Assembly (NCBI GenBank): GCA_002449535.1
Contig: DJWZ01000153.1
Location: 1 to 19,695, forward strand
DNA from: Prevotellaceae bacterium UBA7017
GTDB taxonomy: Bacteria > Bacteroidota > Bacteroidia > Bacteroidales > Bacteroidaceae
Direction: 5' to 3'
DNA length: 19,695 nucleotides
The stretch's first letter is position 1. Each line of letters begins with the position of its first letter. Shown piece after piece: positions 6,403 through 13,052 of this stretch. The translations under genes and the position numbers were made by a program. The notes under the pieces are model-generated. The model was given only the letters and a program-made list of their open reading frames with translations, was not told the DNA's origin and made no database searches.

Positions 6403-8081
6403 TACTCTTTCGGAAACTCCCCGTTCAGTATATAGTTCACGATATACATCACGTCCGGCATGCCGACTTCGCCATCAAGGTTAGCATCGGCTGCCTCCGT
6501 GTTGAACGAAGCGTCAGGAGTGCCCAGTATGTAGTTCACTATGAACATCACATCCGGCATGCCAATCTCGCCGTCATCGTTCGCGTCACCGCGAAGGACT
6601 GGCTCGCTGCCGGCATATACATGCCACTTGCTGCCGTCATAATACCATGGTGTCCATCCCTTTACCTTTACTGCAGCTACCTGCGTTGTAGTCATTACAT
6701 TCTGCTCGTTCTCATTATAAATGACCAGCATTGTGCCGCTACTTGTGTTTGGCATACTTGCAATCAGCGCATCCATCGCTGTACCCTTTATCTGGTTGCT
6801 GTAGCTGTCCAGCTGTGTCAGTGCCGTATTCTTCGACACATCGAGCGCGGTAAGCTGGTTGCTTTGGCACCATAGCGATGTCAGTGCCCTATTCTTCGAC
6901 ACATCGAGTGCGGTAAGCTGGTTGCTGTGGCAGTACAGCCCTGTCAGTGCCGTATTCTTCGACACATCGAGCGCGGTAAGTTGGTTGTAGTAGCATTCCA
7001 GCGATGTCAGTGCCGTACATCCCGACATATCGAGCGTGGTAAGCTGGTTGCTGTAGCAGGACAGCGATGTCAGTGCCGTACATCCCGACATATCGAGCGT
7101 GGTAAGCTGGTTTTCATAGCAGGACAGCGATGTCAGTGCCGTATTCTTCGACACATCGAGCGCGGTAAGCTGGTTGCTGGAGCAGTCCAGCCATGTCAGT
7201 GCCGTATTCTTCGACACATCGAGCGCGGTAAGCTGATTGTAGGAGCATTGCAGCGATGTCAGTGCCGTACATCCCGACATATCGAGCGCTGTAAGCTGGT
7301 TTTCGTAGCAGTGCAGCCATGTCAGTGCCGTACATCCCGACACATCGAGCGCGGTAAGCTGGTTTTCGTAGCAGTGCAGTATTGTCAGTGCCGTACATCC
7401 CGACATATCGAGCGTGGTAAGCTGGTTGTTGTTGCATTCCAGCGATGTCAGTGCCGTACATCCCGACACATCGAGCGCGGTAAGCTGGTTGCTGTAGCAC
7501 CACAGGTATGTCAGTGCCGTACATCCCGACATATCGAGCGCGGTAAGCTGGTTGATGTGGCAGTCCAGCTGTGTCAGTGCCATATTCTTCGACACATCGA
7601 GCGTGGTAAGCAGGTTGCTGAAGCAGGACAGCATTGTCAGTGCCGTATTCTTCGACACATCGAGCGCGGTAAGCTGGTTGTTGTAGCAGTAAAGCTCTGT
7701 CAGTGCCGTATTCTTCGACACATCAAGCGCAGTAAGCTGGTTTCCGCCGCAGTCCAGCGATGTCAGTGCCGTACATCCAGACACATCGAGCGCGGTAAGT
7801 TTGTTGTAGGAGCAGGACAGTGATGTCAGGTTCGTAAAGAACTCTATGCCTTTCAAACTGCTGATAGCCCCAAGTGAGTAATAAGTCCCGGATACATCAA
7901 TCTTCGTTACACTGGCAATCTCTGTATCAGTCAATACTCCATCGCTGCCATAACTCTGAGAGAGTACCCAGTTACGGAAATTCTCGTCAGGAAAGTTCGT
8001 TTCATTGACGGCTACATCTGCCCACGATGTTGCGGTTACAAGCATAATGACCAACGAAAGTAGTAAACGTTTTGTCTTCAT
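6402..8081 (-). CDS. Secreted leucine-rich-repeat protein with dockerin-like C-terminus
   Basis: 559 residues with a signal peptide (MKTKRLLLSLVIMLVTATSWA, cut after residue 21). Residues 85-420 are sixteen tandem 21-residue repeats of the form LTxLxCxxNQLTALDVSxxTA, and a seventeenth, degenerate repeat (LTQLDSYSNQIKG) caps the array. Residues 495-559 hold two calcium-loop motifs, DANDDGEIGMPDV and DANLDGEVGMPDV, each followed by a helix (IVNYIL), which is the layout of type I dockerin. In Bacteroidales such C-terminal modules are frequent on secreted proteins; whether a cohesin partner exists is unknown. The repeats should form a curved solenoid that binds a ligand at the cell surface or outside. 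It stands alone, convergent with the fusion gene. I found no TAnnTTTG box directly upstream. Confidence 0.88.
   Translation of the reverse strand: MKTKRLLLSLVIMLVTATSWADVAVNETNFPDENFRNWVLSQSYGSDGVLTDTEIASVTKIDVSGTYYSLGAISSLKGIEFFTNLTSLSCSYNKLTALDVSGCTALTSLDCGGNQLTALDVSKNTALTELYCYNNQLTALDVSKNTALTMLSCFSNLLTTLDVSKNMALTQLDCHINQLTALDMSGCTALTYLWCYSNQLTALDVSGCTALTSLECNNNQLTTLDMSGCTALTILHCYENQLTALDVSGCTALTWLHCYENQLTALDMSGCTALTSLQCSYNQLTALDVSKNTALTWLDCSSNQLTALDVSKNTALTSLSCYENQLTTLDMSGCTALTSLSCYSNQLTTLDMSGCTALTSLECYYNQLTALDVSKNTALTGLYCHSNQLTALDVSKNRALTSLWCQSNQLTALDVSKNTALTQLDSYSNQIKGTAMDALIASMPNTSSGTMLVIYNENEQNVMTTTQVAAVKVKGWTPWYYDGSKWHVYAGSEPVLRGDANDDGEIGMPDVMFIVNYILGTPDASFNTEAADANLDGEVGMPDVMYIVNYILNGEFPKE
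6822..7829 (-). repeat. 63-base tandem repeat array, 16 units, coding
   Basis: Exactly 1008 bases, 16 units of 63, encoding the leucine-rich repeats. Units fall into two sequence types in their second half, VSKN (TTCTTCGACACATCGAG on the plus strand) and VSGC/MSGC (CATCCCGACATATCGAG), interspersed along the array. Because 63 is a multiple of 3, long open frames also arise on the opposite strand without meaning. Confidence 0.9.
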
Positions 8082-8200
8082 AATGATGATAATTTAAAGT
8101 CTATTAATATTTATTGTTGTCTTTGTTTAGGTCGTGAAGAAAGTGAAGGTGTGTATGTATAGGTTATGAGCATTTTCGTAGGGGGAGGTTTGGAGTTTCT
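8082..8200. other. Gap between the LRR gene and the antitoxin-like remnant
   Basis: 119 bases, AT-rich near the leucine-rich-repeat gene start. I see no TAnnTTTG box, no RNA gene and no remnant of a toxin reading frame. On the minus strand it includes CTTCACTTTCTTCAC, a short duplicated motif. Confidence 0.4.
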
Positions 8201-8412
8201 TTATGGTGTCCTCTCGTGTTGGTTAGACCAATCGTCAAGCGTTTGCTGAGTGATGTTATTGTCCTGTTGGAACTTGACCAAAAGATTATCAGCTTTCTTA
8301 CGGTAGAACTGGAGCAATATATCTTGCAATTCCTGTTGCTCCTGCTCTGTGTCTATATACGACATCAAACTCAGGACGTTGATTTGTGCGGGGGTAACTG
8401 TGTCGTTACCAT
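8201..8412 (-). pseudogene. Antitoxin-like small gene broken by a one-base frameshift
   Basis: A 54-codon frame from ATG 8365 to the stop at 8201 encodes MSYIDTEQEQQELQDILLQF...LDDWSNQHERTP. The same frame stays open upstream of that ATG (TVTPAQINVLSL), but its expected start is missing. An ATG at 8412 preceded by a good promoter runs in a different frame and ends after 13 residues. Adding one base to a run of five C (8391-8395, G on the plus strand) joins both into a 70-residue protein, MVTTQLPPAQINVLSLMSYID... From memory, small Bacteroidales proteins of about 70-75 residues with xTPAQIxxLxxxSY near the start and WxxxHxRTPY at the end often sit beside PIN-type toxins; that identity is not proven here. 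No toxin is adjacent. It may be a real mutation, a sequence error, or a short protein starting at 8365. Confidence 0.6.
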
Positions 8413-8442
8413 GATTTTATTTGTTTTAGAATGTTCCGGTTG

Positions 8443-8473
8443 CAAAAGTAATAAAAATATTTTATCTGCCAAA
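8443..8473 (-). promoter_or_regulatory. Promoter for the antitoxin-like small gene
   Basis: On the minus strand, TACTTTTG (8443-8450) is preceded by exactly 19 bases and TTTGG (8469-8473). This is a near-ideal Bacteroidetes promoter, about 30 bases before the ATG at 8412, which supports 8412 as the original gene start. Confidence 0.65.
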
Positions 8474-8490
8474 TAAAAAGCCCGTTTTTT
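8474..8490 (-). terminator. Possible weak terminator after pepT
   Basis: Just after the pepT stop the minus strand reads AAAAACGGGCTTTTT, a short A/T-paired stem around GGG followed by T residues. The stem has few GC pairs, so termination is uncertain. Confidence 0.3.
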
Positions 8491-9650
8491 CAAATCTTGC
8501 AGATGTTGACAATCGTCATCATCGCTTTCTCCATTGTCTGGATGCTGACGTGTTCGTCGGGCCCGTGGAAGTCTGTTGCCCCTGTGAAGATGTTGGGGCA
8601 GGGGAGTCCCATGAATGACAGCTGTGCCCCGTCCGTGCCGCCGCGTATCGGCTGCACCTTGGGCTCTACTCCGGCATCCAGCATAGCCTGCTTCGCACGT
8701 TCTATTATATTTATATGGGGAGCAATCTTCTCGAGCATGTTGTAATATTGGTCGGCAACGACACACTCGCAGGTTCCCTCGCCGTATTTGCTGTTTATCA
8801 CCTCTGCAATGCCTTGTATGAAAGCCTTTCGCTTTATGAAGCTCTCACGGTCGTGGTCGCGGATGATGTAGTTGAGGCGGGCTTCCGAGCAAGAGCCCTC
8901 GATGTTCGTGAGGTGCCAGAAACCCTCATACCCCTCCGTCTGCTCAGGGGTTTGCTCTGTCGGCATCATGCTGACAAATTCCGTCGCTATGCGTCCGGCA
9001 TTTATCATCCTGCCCTTGGCATATCCCGGGTGAATGCTAAATCCCTTGATGGTAATCTTTGCCGAGGCGGCATTGAAGTTCTCGTACTCCAGTTCCCCCT
9101 CGCCTCCGCCGTCAATGGTGTAGGCAAAGTCGCAGCCGAAGCGCTTCACGTCAAAATGATGTGCTCCAAGCCCTATCTCCTCGTCGGGATTAAAGCCGAT
9201 GCGTATCGTGCCGTGGGGTATTTCCGGATGGTCTCTGAGGTAGCACATCGCCTGCATTATCTCCGCTATGCCCGCCTTGTCGTCGGCACCGAGAAGGGTT
9301 TGCTCCGCTGAGCCGGGAGCGTTCGCACGAATAATGTCCTCGCCCGTCTTGTCGTCGTGGGTAATGTATGCCCTGATGTTTGCCCCAGAGCAATCGGGAG
9401 AAGTGTCGTAGTGGGCTATGAAGCCTATTACGGGCACCCCTTCCGTGTCTGTGTTTGCCGGCAGGGTAGCATATAGGTACCCCATGTCATCGAGCACCAC
9501 GTCACTCAGCCCCTCTGCTATCATTTCGTCGCGCAGGTAGCGTGCAAAGACAAGTTGCTTTGCCGTGCTGGGTGTCGTCTGCGCACTCTCGTCTGACTGC
9601 GTGTCAAACGTGGTGTATTTTATGAATCTGTTTACGAGATTGTTGTGCAT
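8490..9650 (-). CDS. pepT: Peptidase T (tripeptide aminopeptidase)
   Basis: 386 residues, slightly shorter than the roughly 400 usual for PepT. It is a cytoplasmic M20-family zinc peptidase that removes the N-terminal residue of tripeptides. Visible motifs in order: GFIAHYDTSPD (metal His80 and catalytic Asp82), LLGADDKAGIAEIM (bridging Asp123), GFNPDEEIGLGAHHFD (catalytic Glu157 and metal Glu158), YTIDGGGEGELEYENFNAA (Asp180), and near the end PIRGGTDGAQLSFMGLPCPN with a final metal His in TDFHGPDEH. No signal peptide. It lies 92 bases after recA, with a purine-rich repeat in between and no obvious promoter, so readthrough from recA is possible. Confidence 0.95.
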   Translation of the reverse strand: MHNNLVNRFIKYTTFDTQSDESAQTTPSTAKQLVFARYLRDEMIAEGLSDVVLDDMGYLYATLPANTDTEGVPVIGFIAHYDTSPDCSGANIRAYITHDDKTGEDIIRANAPGSAEQTLLGADDKAGIAEIMQAMCYLRDHPEIPHGTIRIGFNPDEEIGLGAHHFDVKRFGCDFAYTIDGGGEGELEYENFNAASAKITIKGFSIHPGYAKGRMINAGRIATEFVSMMPTEQTPEQTEGYEGFWHLTNIEGSCSEARLNYIIRDHDRESFIKRKAFIQGIAEVINSKYGEGTCECVVADQYYNMLEKIAPHINIIERAKQAMLDAGVEPKVQPIRGGTDGAQLSFMGLPCPNIFTGATDFHGPDEHVSIQTMEKAMMTIVNICKI

Positions 9651-9661
9651 GGAAATGGATT

Positions 9662-9722
9662 AGAAGTAAGAGGTGAGAGGTAAGAGGTAAGAGGGAAGAG
9701 GGAAGAGGTGATTGCCTCAGAC
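9662..9722. repeat. Purine-rich heptad repeat between recA and pepT
   Basis: A run of AGGTAAG/AGGTGAG-type heptads, followed by GGGAAGAG units and CCTCAGACCTCAGACC. Positions 9662-9693 match the reverse complement of 5682-5713 (inside the fusion gene) at 30 of 32 bases, and 9669-9685 is identical over 17 bases to 17936-17952. It belongs to a dispersed intergenic repeat family. Confidence 0.75.
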
Positions 9723-9742
9723 CTCAGACCTTTGACCTTCAA

Positions 9743-10789
9743 TTAAGAATTCTCTGTTTCTTCTTTGGACTCTTTCGCTTCCTTTGTTTCCTTTGTTTGA
9801 GGAAGGTCGGGGAGTACCTTTATCTTTGCTTCCAGTTCTTCGCAAAGTTCCACGTTGTCCTTCAGCAGCCTGATGCATGCATCGCGACCCTGTGCCAGTT
9901 TCGACTGTCCGTAAGAGAACCATGAACCGGTCTTCTTGACAGCACCTTTACGTACTGCCAAGTCGAGGATTTCGCCCACTCTGCTGATGCCGGTACCATA
10001 CATGATGTCAAATTCGCATTTGCGGAATGGAGGAGCCACTTTGTTCTTTACTATCTTCACCTTGGTGAGGTTGCCTATTATCTCGTCACCATTCTTTATC
10101 GGAGTAGCCTTTCTGACGTCGATGCGCACGGAAGCATAGAACTTCAGGGCATTACCGCCGGTAGTTGTCTCAGGATTGCCAAACATCACGCCAATCTTCT
10201 CACGCAGCTGGTTGATGAAGATACAAGTGGTATTTGTCTTTGAAATGGTGGATGTCATCTTGCGCAGAGCCTGTGACATCAGTCTTGCCTGCAGACCTAC
10301 CTTGTTGTCACCCATGTCACCTTCTATCTCCGCCTTTGGCGTAAGGGCGGCAACAGAGTCGATGACGATGATGTCAACGGCAGCTGAGGAAATGAGCTGG
10401 TCGGCAATCTGCAGAGCCTGTTCTCCGTTGTCAGGCTGTGAGATGAAAAGGTTATCGACATCCACTCCCAAGTTGGCAGCATAGAAGCGGTCGAAGGCAT
10501 GCTCGGCATCTATGAAGGCTGCAATGCCGCCAGTCTTCTGCACCTCTGCCATAGCGTGGAGCGCAAGGGTCGTCTTACCAGAAGATTCCGGACCATATAT
10601 CTCTATGATACGTCCCCTTGGGTAACCACCCACGCCAAGGGCAATGTCCAGTCCTAAGGAACCAGATGGTATCACCTCAACGTTTTCTACTTTCTCGTCG
10701 CCGAGTTTCATGATAGCACCCTTGCCGAAATCTTTTTCTATTTTCGCCATCGCAGCGGCGAGTGCCTTGAGTTTGTTTTCGTCTGCCAT
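9743..10789 (-). CDS. recA: Recombinase RecA
   Basis: 348 residues, full length. RecA coats single-stranded DNA, drives homologous pairing and, where LexA exists, triggers its cleavage. The ATPase core shows Walker A GPESSGKT at 66-73, the Walker B stretch AVDIIVIDSVAAL, the loop containing GDNKVGLQARLMSQALRK, and FINQLREKIGVMFGNPETTTGG. The C-terminal tail is Lys/Glu-rich (KETKEAKESKEETENS), an acidic regulatory tail typical of the family. It starts 66 bases after the stop of the reductase gene. I see neither a TAnnTTTG box nor a recognisable LexA operator in that gap, so transcription may come from upstream. The identification is certain. Confidence 0.98.
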   Translation of the reverse strand: MADENKLKALAAAMAKIEKDFGKGAIMKLGDEKVENVEVIPSGSLGLDIALGVGGYPRGRIIEIYGPESSGKTTLALHAMAEVQKTGGIAAFIDAEHAFDRFYAANLGVDVDNLFISQPDNGEQALQIADQLISSAAVDIIVIDSVAALTPKAEIEGDMGDNKVGLQARLMSQALRKMTSTISKTNTTCIFINQLREKIGVMFGNPETTTGGNALKFYASVRIDVRKATPIKNGDEIIGNLTKVKIVKNKVAPPFRKCEFDIMYGTGISRVGEILDLAVRKGAVKKTGSWFSYGQSKLAQGRDACIRLLKDNVELCEELEAKIKVLPDLPQTKETKEAKESKEETENS

Positions 10790-10854
10790 TGATTTATTAT
10801 AGCTTATTGAATATTCGTAGTTATGATATTTTTAATTATGCGTTATGCATTGCC

Positions 10855-12087
10855 TTACAGTTCCAAGTCTTCGTTAAACACTTCGTGCCAAGGCAGTCCC
10901 TGCTTGTTCAGCTGCTCCATGAATGGGTCTGGGTCAAAGTCTTCCACGTTCCATACTCCAGGCTTCTTCCAAAGCCCCTTTGCAAACATCATGGCACCAA
11001 TCATAGCCGGTACGCCAGTAGTGTAGCTGACGCCTTGCATGCCTGTCTCCTGATATGCTGCCTGGTGGCTGCAGTTGTTATAGACGTAGTAGGTCTGCTC
11101 CTTGCCGTCCTTTATGCCACGAATGCGGCAACCGATAGACGTCTCTCCCTCATAGTTCTCACCGAGGTCCTGTGGGTTGGGAAGTACAGCCTTCAGGAAC
11201 TGCAGGGGTACGATGTTCACCTTTACGGTCTTTCCGGAGCCGTCGGCAAGCGGTGCCTCGTATGTCACGTCGTCGATTCTTGACATGCCGATGTTCTGTA
11301 TTACGTCGAGATATGTCAGGTACTGCTGTCCGAAGGTCATCCAGAAGCGTGCCTGCTTTATGGTAGGATAGTTCTTCACGAGACTCTCCAACTCCTCGTG
11401 GTGCATCAGGTACGACTCTCTCGGACCGATGTTTGGGTAGGTGAGAGCCTTGTGAACCTCCAGCGGCTCTGTCTCCAACCATTGTCCGTCTTTGTAGTAG
11501 AGACCCTTTTGGGTGATTTCTCGTATGTTTATTTCCGGATTGAAGTTTGTCGCGAAAGCCTTGTGGTGGTTTCCTGCGTTGCAATCTACTATGTCCAGAT
11601 AATGTATCTCGTCAAAGTGGTGCTTTGCAGCATAAGCCGTATAGACACCGCTCACGCCTGGGTCGAAACCGCAACCGAGGATTGCTGTCAGCCCAGCCTC
11701 TTTGAAGCGGTCCATATAAGCCCATTGCCAAGAGTATTCGAAGTGTGCTTCGTCACGTGGCTCGTAGTTCGCCGTGTCCATGTAGTTCACGCCACATGCC
11801 AGGCAGGCATCCATGATGGTGAGGTCCTGATACGGCAGTGCCAGATTCAGGCACAACTCTGGCTGATGTTCCTTGAACAATGCCTTCAGCTGCTCTACGT
11901 CGTCAGCATCCACCTGTGCCGTCTTGACACTGATGCCATATTTTTCTTTCAGCACCTTTGCCAGTTCGTCACATTTCTCTTTCCGTCTGCTTGCTATTAT
12001 GAAGTCGGTGAAGACGTCTGAGTTTTGTGCAATCTTGTGGGCAGCAACGGTAGCGACGCCGCCAGCACCAATCATAAGTATTTTCAT
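10855..12087 (-). CDS. Saccharopine dehydrogenase family, carboxynorspermidine-synthase-like
   Basis: 410 residues. The N-terminus is a Rossmann fold with the nucleotide-binding MIGAGGVATVAAHKIA, then DFIIASRRKEKCDELA. The middle has NLALPYQDLTIMDACLACGVNYMDTANYEP and ILGCGFDPGVSGVYTAYAAKHHFDE, and the C-terminal part forms the saccharopine-dehydrogenase-like substrate domain. This resembles the bacterial carboxynorspermidine/carboxyspermidine synthases, which reductively join aspartate semialdehyde to a diamine with NADPH on the way to spermidine or norspermidine. True lysine-pathway activity is less likely for this subfamily. It begins inside the stop of the lipoprotein gene (ATGA, 4-base overlap) and ends 65 bases before recA. 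The partner decarboxylase is not in the window. Confidence 0.85.
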   Translation of the reverse strand: MKILMIGAGGVATVAAHKIAQNSDVFTDFIIASRRKEKCDELAKVLKEKYGISVKTAQVDADDVEQLKALFKEHQPELCLNLALPYQDLTIMDACLACGVNYMDTANYEPRDEAHFEYSWQWAYMDRFKEAGLTAILGCGFDPGVSGVYTAYAAKHHFDEIHYLDIVDCNAGNHHKAFATNFNPEINIREITQKGLYYKDGQWLETEPLEVHKALTYPNIGPRESYLMHHEELESLVKNYPTIKQARFWMTFGQQYLTYLDVIQNIGMSRIDDVTYEAPLADGSGKTVKVNIVPLQFLKAVLPNPQDLGENYEGETSIGCRIRGIKDGKEQTYYVYNNCSHQAAYQETGMQGVSYTTGVPAMIGAMMFAKGLWKKPGVWNVEDFDPDPFMEQLNKQGLPWHEVFNEDLEL

Positions 12088-12914
12088 CTTTCTTGTTTTT
12101 TTATAGAATCTATTTTTGCCTGAGCCTTGCTTGCCTCTGCATTGGCAGCAATGGCGTTCTCCTTGCGATGGAATCCTATCCGTTCTCCGTTCTGCATCAT
12201 TATGAGCGAATCGTTGTCCATATATACGAAGTCCAAGGTGTCCATCTTTATCTCCAGTGGAGCCTGTATGTCGGAATCCTTGGAAGGCTTTGGCTCTGCC
12301 GATACCAGTATCAGCCTTCCGTTAAGCATATACCATTTTCTGTAGCGTTTCACCTTCGGATATTCTACTGGTGAGTCCGACTGCAATGTGTTTGTCGAGT
12401 GAACATATCCCACTGCCTGTGCCTGATGGGCGCGCTTGAGGGTGAAGCCATATTCGCGTGGCACCAAGTATGTCTGCTTTATAGAGTCGGGCATTTCTGC
12501 CATCATGCGCTTCTGCATTCTCGGGCTCATGCTCTGCAGGTCCTTCATCACGGGGATAACCGGATATGTCCATGTGCCCTTCAGCTGGTCAAGGTTTACA
12601 GCCATGGTCACTACCGTCGTGTCTGACTTGTCCCTCATGATGCCTATCCAGTCGCCGATGGTCGGCTGTCCGATTATGCTATGGCTTTCATGGGCGTCTA
12701 TGCAGTCGTATGTTACAGGGTCGCCCGCAAAAGGCCACAGTACGATGACGGAATCGGTGGTGCCGTCGCAGACGAGACCATATATCATGGAGTCACCCTT
12801 TATGTCCACCTCTATATCCTGAAAGCCGGCAGACATATCTTCCTGCTGCTTTTTCTTGGAGCAACTGAAGAACAGCAGGCAGACAATCCCTATTAGTGGT
12901 AGTATCTTTCTCAC
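12084..12914 (-). CDS. Putative lipoprotein of unknown function
   Basis: 276 residues. The N-terminus MRKILPLIGIVCLLFFSCSKKK is a lipoprotein signal with modified Cys18, so the protein should be anchored in a membrane facing the periplasm or cell surface. The body is hydrophilic and contains VDIKGDSMIYGLVCDGTTDS, a beta-rich middle, and a Lys/Ala-rich C-terminal coil (about 250-276). I do not recognise a domain with a known function. Similar lipoproteins with GLVCDGTTDSVIVLWP-type openings seem to occur in Bacteroidales, but I cannot name a family. It is translationally coupled to the downstream reductase gene through a 4-base overlap and has its own promoter (12955-12985), which makes it the first gene of that unit. 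Confidence 0.75.
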   Translation of the reverse strand: MRKILPLIGIVCLLFFSCSKKKQQEDMSAGFQDIEVDIKGDSMIYGLVCDGTTDSVIVLWPFAGDPVTYDCIDAHESHSIIGQPTIGDWIGIMRDKSDTTVVTMAVNLDQLKGTWTYPVIPVMKDLQSMSPRMQKRMMAEMPDSIKQTYLVPREYGFTLKRAHQAQAVGYVHSTNTLQSDSPVEYPKVKRYRKWYMLNGRLILVSAEPKPSKDSDIQAPLEIKMDTLDFVYMDNDSLIMMQNGERIGFHRKENAIAANAEASKAQAKIDSIKKQER

Positions 12915-12954
12915 TTTATATCAATTATGAATTATTTTTTGACTTTCCGAGCTG

Positions 12955-12985
12955 CAAATTTACACAATTATTTTCATCCGTGCAA
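12955..12985 (-). promoter_or_regulatory. Promoter for the lipoprotein-reductase(-recA) unit
   Basis: Minus strand TAAATTTG (12955-12962) with TTG (12983-12985) 20 bases upstream. This fits the Bacteroidetes consensus and lies about 40 bases before the lipoprotein ATG at 12914. Confidence 0.6.
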
Positions 12986-12987
12986 GT

Positions 12988-13050
12988 TTTTAACTTTCGT
13001 TTTTAATTCCAGCTTTTAACTCCCCTTTTAACTCCTGCTTTTAACTCCCC
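12988..13050. repeat. Five-copy TTTTAACTCC-type tandem repeat
   Basis: TTTTAAC/T begins at 12988, 13001, 13014, 13026 and 13039, a period of 12-13 bases, with variable tails (TTCG, TCCAG, TCCCC, TCCTG, TCCCC). It fills the gap between the stop of the cysteine peptidase and the promoter of the lipoprotein gene. Confidence 0.65.
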
Positions 13051-13052
13051 TT

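Noticed and set aside
6927..7823. Long open frame on the plus strand with repeats of CQCRxxRHIERGKLV
   Set aside because: It is the antisense image of the 63-base leucine-rich-repeat array. Because 63 is divisible by 3, all frames repeat and stay open. There is no start context or family match.
6822..7829. Repeats that could look like a CRISPR array
   Set aside because: The units are contiguous, 63 bases, fully coding and without unrelated spacers, and no cas genes are near.
6822..7829. Diversity-generating retroelement as the source of the variable LRR codons
   Set aside because: No reverse transcriptase or template repeat is visible in the window, and the variation is spread through every unit, as in ordinary leucine-rich repeats.
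8391..8395. C5 run as a phase-variation switch of the small gene
   Set aside because: Five bases is too short for typical slippage switching; a fixed mutation or sequence error is more likely.
10809..10816. GAATATTC palindrome upstream of recA as an SOS operator
   Set aside because: An 8-base AT-rich palindrome is expected by chance, and it does not match an operator I know for this group.
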